Source of the DNA: Lewinellaceae bacterium
Lineage (GTDB): Bacteria > Bacteroidota > Bacteroidia > Chitinophagales > Saprospiraceae
Reading direction: 5' to 3'
Assembly: GCA_020636445.1 (NCBI GenBank)
Contig: JACJXV010000005.1
Location: forward strand, 1 to 64,000
Length of the DNA stretch: 64,000 nucleotides
Below the pieces are notes generated by a model that made no database searches, was not told the origin of the DNA, and saw only the letters and a program-made list of their open reading frames with translations. The translations under genes and the position numbers were made by a program. This document shows positions 60,155 to 64,000 of the stretch, in pieces (the stretch's first letter is position 1; every line of letters begins with the position of its first letter).

Positions 60155-61342
60155 TCACTGAAAATAGGCGGTCACGAAAGCGACCAAATCCTCGCCGTGG
60201 ACATTTTTGGCGATGACCTTCCCGTTGGCGTCCAGGATAAAGTTGGACGGAATAGTCTGAATGCGCAAGACTTCCAGTAAAGGCGCGTCATCGCCCCGGA
60301 GATGGGATGCATGTAGCCAGCGGTAGGCACCATCTGTTTCAATCGCTCTTTTCCAGGCTTTGTCACTGGCATCCAGGGCGTAGCCGATAATTTCGAATCC
60401 CTGGGTGTGGTATTTTTCCCATAAGGGCACCAGGTAATCCCGATTTTCGCGACGGCAGGGGGCGCACCAGGATGCCCAAAGGTCTAAAACGGTAAGTTTG
60501 TTCCCCTGGATGAGTTGCGCCAGGGCCAGGGTGTCGCCGCCAAGCATAGGCAACGCTGCATCGGGTAGTTGGTCGCCTTGCAAGACAGGGAGTAGTGCCC
60601 GGTCACTTTTTTGGCAAAGCTGCGCTACCCAGGGGTGATTCGGATGGCTATTTTGCCATTGCTGGCACTGGGCAACCAGAAATTCCGGTATCCGCTCATA
60701 ATCATTATTGGGGCTCACCCAGCGGATGGCTACCAGGGCGGGCAGTAGTTCACTGGTGTTTTGGGCAAAATCGATGAGGGGTTGCTGAAAGTTTAAGCGG
60801 GCCGCTTCGGCTTCCAGCAATTGCGTTTCATCATGGTCTTCGGTAGCGGGGGAGGCCAGGAATTGTTGGAACGCCTGTTGCCGAATATCCCGCAGGTGCA
60901 GTAGGGCCGCATTTGCCGGGGAAGGATTTTCAATGGCGAAACTGCTTTGGAAACGGTCAATGGAAGCGCTTATCTTCAGGGTAAGCCCATTTTCCCAGAC
61001 GATAGGCATGTAATTGGCGGTGAGGGGAGACTCATTATCCAATCGGTTGGCAAACCGTTCGCCGGTTCGCTGCACAGCTAATTCCAGGAGAAGAGGATCG
61101 GCAGCATCGGGCAAGTGGTTAAAAGCAAAGCTGCCATCGGAATTGATCCGCGCAGAATCGATGACCTGCCCGGTATAGCTGGTAGCCACTTCATCCAGGC
61201 TGCGCGGTTGGAGAAGATAAATGGTACTGGACCATTCACCTTTGGCGGGGAGTACTAGTTTTCCGGAAAGCGGGGCCTGGTCCTGGCAGCTCGCAAGCAG
61301 CCCCAATAATATGACCCAATAACCAACCATCCATTTCATCAT
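60155..61342 (-). CDS. TlpA-like lipoprotein with thioredoxin domain
   Basis: A 395-residue lipoprotein: the signal ends in LLGLLASCQ, Cys near residue 19 is the lipidation site. The N-terminal part (~25-145) has the beta-rich pattern of DUF4369-like domains that precede thioredoxins in Bacteroidota (LSGKLVLPAKGEWSSTIYLLQ). The middle is helical. The C-terminal ~140 residues are a TlpA/ResA-type thioredoxin domain with LTVLDLWASWCAPCRRENRD, later GYALDASDKAWKRA, and the cis-Pro region IQTIPSNFILD. Probably a periplasmic thiol reductase or disulfide relay member. It is flanked by heptamer arrays on both sides: NNACCAG downstream, GAAATGA upstream. Confidence 0.9.
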   Translation of the reverse strand: MMKWMVGYWVILLGLLASCQDQAPLSGKLVLPAKGEWSSTIYLLQPRSLDEVATSYTGQVIDSARINSDGSFAFNHLPDAADPLLLELAVQRTGERFANRLDNESPLTANYMPIVWENGLTLKISASIDRFQSSFAIENPSPANAALLHLRDIRQQAFQQFLASPATEDHDETQLLEAEAARLNFQQPLIDFAQNTSELLPALVAIRWVSPNNDYERIPEFLVAQCQQWQNSHPNHPWVAQLCQKSDRALLPVLQGDQLPDAALPMLGGDTLALAQLIQGNKLTVLDLWASWCAPCRRENRDYLVPLWEKYHTQGFEIIGYALDASDKAWKRAIETDGAYRWLHASHLRGDDAPLLEVLRIQTIPSNFILDANGKVIAKNVHGEDLVAFVTAYFQ

Positions 61343-61419
61343 TTAGGTATTCAAAGGGGCGGTCACCCCATGGATAATCGCCAAATATAGGCATTTTGCC
61401 GGGGTGGGAGGGGGGATTG

Positions 61420-61454
61420 GAAATGAGAAATGAGAAATGAGAAATGAGAAATTA
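61420..61454. repeat. Heptanucleotide tandem array GAAATGA x5
   Basis: Four perfect GAAATGA units and a final GAAATTA, 7-base periodicity, placed between the TlpA-like lipoprotein gene start and the 25-bp inverted repeat. Confidence 0.85.
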
Positions 61455-61509
61455 CCCGACTCCGGCGGGTCAGAAATCAGTTTCTTTCTGACCCGCCGGA
61501 GTCGGGTAA
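61452..61509. repeat. 25-bp perfect inverted repeat overlapping the 3' end of the HNH gene
   Basis: Arms 61452-61476 and 61485-61509 are perfectly complementary over 25 bp (core ACCCGACTCCGGCGGGTCAG) around an 8-base loop. The right arm encodes the last residues of the HNH protein (NLPDSGGSERN) and the stop codon lies at the loop. It could be a terminator-like hairpin or a small palindromic mobile repeat. Confidence 0.9.
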
Positions 61510-61884
61510 ATTTCCAATTTTCTTCGCTTTGTGAAGTGCAGTCGAGGGAGGAGATAAGTTGTTGATTACTCTTGGAGGATTCACCAGGGCCATTTTTACA
61601 ACATAGGCAACAGAATTCACTGTTATTTCCTTTTTTCTGCAGTAGTCACTTAGAAGCCAATCCTCTAGTCGCTTAGCTCCTTTACTTGCATTACATGACA
61701 TGCAACAAAGGGCAATATTTTCCGCACTATTAATTCGTATATCATTGACAATATGCTCCCAGGATGGTTTACTTTTTCTTGAGTTATTCTCGGCTGAGAA
61801 TTTAATTCCGCAATAGACGCAAACAGTATCTCTTTGCTTTACAAAATCTTCAACTTTTTGTGGAATGCCCCATCTATTTGCCAT
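61477..61884 (-). CDS. HNH endonuclease-family protein
   Basis: A 135-residue protein with the HNH signature: CVYCGIKFSAEN (C-x2-C), PSWEHIVND (the His that begins the motif), and ALCCMSCNASKG (N-x-x-x-C-x2-C-N-x-x-K type zinc ligands). Typical length for this group is about 110-130 residues. The last ~11 residues come from the right arm of the 25-bp inverted repeat, so the original C-terminus was probably replaced or extended when that element arrived; the nuclease domain itself is intact. No restriction or toxin partner is adjacent. Target unknown. Confidence 0.8.
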   Translation of the reverse strand: MANRWGIPQKVEDFVKQRDTVCVYCGIKFSAENNSRKSKPSWEHIVNDIRINSAENIALCCMSCNASKGAKRLEDWLLSDYCRKKEITVNSVAYVVKMALVNPPRVINNLSPPSTALHKAKKIGNLPDSGGSERN

Positions 61885-62364
61885 GATGATTTCAATTTTC
61901 TATTCTCCAATAGGGGGGTAAGAAAAAAATAACCGCTGTTATCGGGAGTCTTTCGACTCCCGATAAGGCCTGGAACCCCACGATCTTCAGATCGGTTTTC
62001 CAGGTGCATGGCCCCTGATTTTCGTCAAAAACTAAACAGGACCGTCTGAACCGGATTTTTTTCCTTTTACAGGTAACTAAAGCAACCATTTCGGCTAAAT
62101 AATCAAGATACCGAATTTCCATGTAGCTGTCCGGTGTCTTTCCAACGACTTTAATACAGGTCTTGTCGTTTTTAAATTTTAGCTGTCAGGCCAAAGCATA
62201 ACAAGAAGACAAAAACGCATATTAGCACCCAAGGTGAAAATCTTAAGGAACTAAAAATGAGTTAATTATGTTTTTGCGTGGCCTTGTTTCTGGAAATGTG
62301 GAGAAACCAGGAGATTCAGACAGGATTGCCAGATCGGCGCTTGCCGCTAGAGTCTTGTCGATCG
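61885..62364. other. Intergenic region with hairpin
   Basis: No convincing gene. The stem TTATCGGGAGTC/GACTCCCGATAA (61939-61950 with 61955-61966, TTTC loop) is a perfect 12-bp hairpin; the string CTGTTATCGGGAGT also occurs near 12825. The rest shows no recognisable feature. A 76-codon frame on the minus strand (61892-62122) runs through the hairpin and is not trusted. Confidence 0.55.
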
Positions 62365-63291
62365 CTACCCCACCAGCTCCCGTGCAATCTCAGCGGCCAG
62401 CCGGGCATTGTTCAGTACTAGTTGAATGTTGGCCTCCAGACTGGCGCCCTGGGTGAGTTCCTCGATTTTGGCGAGGAGAAAGGGGGTGATTGCCTTGCCT
62501 TTGATGCCGCGGGCATCGGCTTCGCCGAGGGCTTGTCGGGTCGCCAGATCAATGCGGTAAAAGTCGGCTTCTGCGGCCGGTGGGATGGGGTTGGCGATGA
62601 CTACTCCCCCGCGGAGGTTGAGTTGCTTTTTGGTACGCAGAATCTGGGCGGCTTCGGCTGGTGAATCGACGGTATAATCGACAGGCAGGCCACTGTGGCG
62701 GGTGAAAAATGCCGGAAACTCGGTCGTTTGAAACCCCAGGACGGGGACCCCAAAGGTTTCCAGGTACTCGAGGGTCAGTTCCAGGTCGAGAATCGACTTG
62801 GCCCCGGCGCAAACCACCGCAACGGGTGTCTGGGCGAGCTCCTGCAGGTCGGCAGAAATATCAAAGGTCTGGGCGGCACCTCGGTGTACACCACCAATGC
62901 CTCCGGTAGCAAAAAGCGGGATGCCTGCCAGATGCGCGCCGATCATGGTTGCGGCGACGGTAGTGGCGCCGGTAATTCTGCGGGCCAGCGCAATGGGTAA
63001 GTCGCGCCGGCTGATTTTACTCACGGCCGTTCCGCTCTGGCCCAGGAGTTCAATCTCGGCACGAGACAAGCCAATTTTGATTTTTCCCTGCATTACGGCA
63101 ATCGTGACGGGGATCGCTCCTGCCTGGCGGACGGTTGCCTCAACGAGTAGCGCCGTTTCGACATTGCGTGGGTAGGGCATACCATGCGCAATAATGGTTG
63201 ATTCCAGGGCTACCACGGGTTGGTGGCGGGCCAGGGCTTGTGCTACTTCGGGAGCCAGGTCTAAAAAGGCGGCTGGGGAAGGTTTTTCCAT
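62365..63291 (-). CDS. psuG: Pseudouridine-5'-phosphate glycosidase
   Basis: Enzyme splitting pseudouridine 5'-phosphate into uracil and ribose 5-phosphate, the second step of pseudouridine breakdown. From the ATG at 63291 (MEKPSPAAFLDLAPEVAQAL) it has 308 residues, the family size; upstream in-frame codons to 63423 lie in repeat sequence and are rejected. Motifs: VALESTIIAHGMPYPRN (active-site region), GKIKIGLSRAEIELL, GATTVAATMIGAHLAGIPLFATGGIGGVHRG (split here over catalytic and binding loops), and VVIANPIPPAAEAD. The usual partner kinase psuK is not adjacent within the window. Confidence 0.93.
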   Translation of the reverse strand: MEKPSPAAFLDLAPEVAQALARHQPVVALESTIIAHGMPYPRNVETALLVEATVRQAGAIPVTIAVMQGKIKIGLSRAEIELLGQSGTAVSKISRRDLPIALARRITGATTVAATMIGAHLAGIPLFATGGIGGVHRGAAQTFDISADLQELAQTPVAVVCAGAKSILDLELTLEYLETFGVPVLGFQTTEFPAFFTRHSGLPVDYTVDSPAEAAQILRTKKQLNLRGGVVIANPIPPAAEADFYRIDLATRQALGEADARGIKGKAITPFLLAKIEELTQGASLEANIQLVLNNARLAAEIARELVG

Positions 63292-63384
63292 AACGCAGGT
63301 TTCCAGTTTTAAAAAAAGAGGGCTTACTTTGAGCCAAAGGCAGGTTACCAAGATACAGTTCATTATCGTATCAGATTCCCTTAG

Positions 63385-63438
63385 CTGTGTTAATCTGTGA
63401 ACATCAGTGGTCGTTTTTACCACCGATTTACACCGATA
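63385..63438. repeat. Dispersed hairpin repeat, copy A
   Basis: Starts CTGTGTTAATCTGTGAACA, continues to the TCAGTGGT/ACCACCGA hairpin arms around CGTTTTT, and ends ACACCGATA. It matches copy B (offset 78 bases) at 53 of 54 positions. Confidence 0.85.
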
Positions 63439-63462
63439 AGCACCGATGCTATTACCCCTTAT

Positions 63463-63516
63463 CTGTGTTAATCAGTGAACATCAGTGGTCGTTTTTACCA
63501 CCGATTTACACCGATA
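63463..63516. repeat. Dispersed hairpin repeat, copy B
   Basis: Same 54-base unit as copy A with a single difference (AATCAGTG for AATCTGTG). Related, degenerate units lie at about 56809-56905. The arms can fold into an imperfect hairpin around CGTTTTT. Confidence 0.85.
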
Positions 63517-63829
63517 GGATGATGGCTGACTGGAGGAAAGGAGCGAGCTTCCTTAACATACTGACTGGAGCGCTAAATTACCACTGCATTGACAGGTCAT
63601 TAATAAAGATAGGCCGTTCCTTTTTTTACGCCTTGTCGCTTAAAGCCGAATAGGTTGTGCTGAAAGTTTCTTCATGTAAACCGAAGGGTGAGCAGGCAAA
63701 GACCCTCTTTGCGTCTTTTTATAGCGACTTTGCGGCTTTGCGAGGGTTTTTTAGTGAAGACGAAAGAACCCAACCTAGGCTAAAGCTTCGGCGGACAAAG
63801 GAAACAAGTAACTAATAACGAAAAACTAA

Positions 63830-63850
63830 AAACCAGTCACCAGCCACCAG
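63830..63850. repeat. Heptanucleotide array NNACCAG x3
   Basis: AAACCAG, TCACCAG, CCACCAG in tandem, the same unit as the 14-copy array at 60026. It again lies directly after the stop (63855) of a minus-strand gene. Confidence 0.8.
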
Positions 63851-63854
63851 TTCT

Positions 63855-64000
63855 CTACTTCACCGGTCGCCCTTTCCAGGTGTAGCGCTTGATGAAAATA
63901 GCTAAAAACCCAATCACTGCGATGTAGAGCGTATGCATCCACTGGGTGGGGATAAACCAGGCTAAGAGGTCTTTGCGGCCAAAAAACCGGGTGGCTTGCT
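63855..64000 (-). CDS. C-terminal end of a membrane protein, possibly a family 2 glycosyltransferase (partial)
   Basis: The minus-strand frame is open to the window edge and encodes the last 47 residues, ending in a stop at 63855-63857. Visible: RFFGRKDLLAWFIPTQWMH, a hydrophobic helix LYIAVIGFLAIF, and the tail KRYTWKGRPVK. The basic-aromatic tail after a terminal helix (YTWKGR) is common in membrane-linked glycosyltransferases of Bacteroidota, which suggests but does not prove that identity. The 5' part is outside the window. Confidence 0.65.
   Translation of the reverse strand, partial: QATRFFGRKDLLAWFIPTQWMHTLYIAVIGFLAIFIKRYTWKGRPVK

Larger units (their letters stand above)
63292..63854. 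other. Intergenic region with dispersed repeats
   Basis: No gene seen over about 560 bases. It holds the two 54-base hairpin repeats (63385-63438, 63463-63516), a TTTTTTAGTGA element near 63749 and the three-unit ACCAG array at 63830. Small frames across it consist of repeat sequence. Confidence 0.6.

Noticed and set aside
60004..60216. 70-codon plus-strand frame across the heptamer array.
   Set aside because: Made of the tandem repeat; composition artefact.
61892..62122. 76-codon minus-strand frame just upstream of the HNH gene.
   Set aside because: Its second half runs through a perfect hairpin, and there is no recognisable family or start context.
63292..63423. Upstream extension of psuG.
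   Set aside because: Most of it is the dispersed repeat; the family start fits the ATG at 63291.
63387..63653. 88-codon plus-strand frame across the hairpin repeats.
   Set aside because: Contains the duplicated repeat and has no protein-like features.

Overview
This 64 kb window comes from a member of the Bacteroidota, most likely the Saprospiria (Lewinella/Haliscomenobacter-like). Three kinds of evidence support this. There are type IX secretion system (T9SS) substrates with both type A and type B C-terminal sorting domains, plus a PorP/SprF-PorE-like outer-membrane cassette. The promoters fit the Bacteroidota pattern TTTG-N19-TAnnTTTG, with a perfect copy in front of asnS. Most genes lack a clear Shine-Dalgarno sequence. 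No rRNA, tRNA, CRISPR array, prophage or transposase was seen.

Layout. 1-2110: 3' part of a large T9SS-secreted protein, then terminators. 2211-20144: mostly housekeeping and catabolic genes: asnS, an alpha/beta-hydrolase-cyanophycinase fusion, a sulfatase, a 1-Cys peroxiredoxin, a GH9-deacetylase fusion, an MBL-fold enzyme, radA, a nitrilase with a flavin reductase, and an NlpC/P60 lipoprotein. 20253-31332: a secreted beta-helix protein, then the three-gene T9SS cassette (PorP/SprF-like, PorE-like, and a 1958-residue type B adhesin with a recent internal duplication). 31556-37772: a TetR regulator and an operon of a CPA2 antiporter, a TrpF-like protein and a SulP transporter.

37773-51447 is the most distinctive part: a self-contained [NiFe]-hydrogenase island. 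Two operons converge on each other. The plus-strand operon carries hypB-hypC-hypD-hypE, an NHL-repeat beta-propeller protein, a NicO-type nickel permease, a 72-residue unknown and a bifunctional-nuclease-domain protein. The minus-strand operon carries hupS-hupL (group 2a-like, no Tat signal), the maturation protease, a 124-residue unknown, a TPR protein and hypA. The same palindrome, TTAGAAAA-N2-TTTTCTAA, stands upstream of the first gene of each operon and was not noticed elsewhere in the window. Next to it are two paralogous TetR-family genes with a 115-residue orphan between them. I infer a dedicated regulon. hypF and an obvious electron acceptor are not in the window. The likely role is cytosolic uptake of H2 that feeds electrons to the respiratory chain, with nickel import and cofactor assembly encoded alongside.

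51470-55221: a CPA1 antiporter and release factor 3. 55389-64000: a region of small secreted or membrane redox proteins (two TlpA-like proteins, a TonB-C-like protein), psuG, an HNH nuclease and a partial membrane protein. Its long intergenic stretches hold heptanucleotide tandem arrays, a dispersed hairpin repeat family, a 25-bp inverted repeat that forms the end of the HNH gene, and a decayed fragment of a secreted protein gene.
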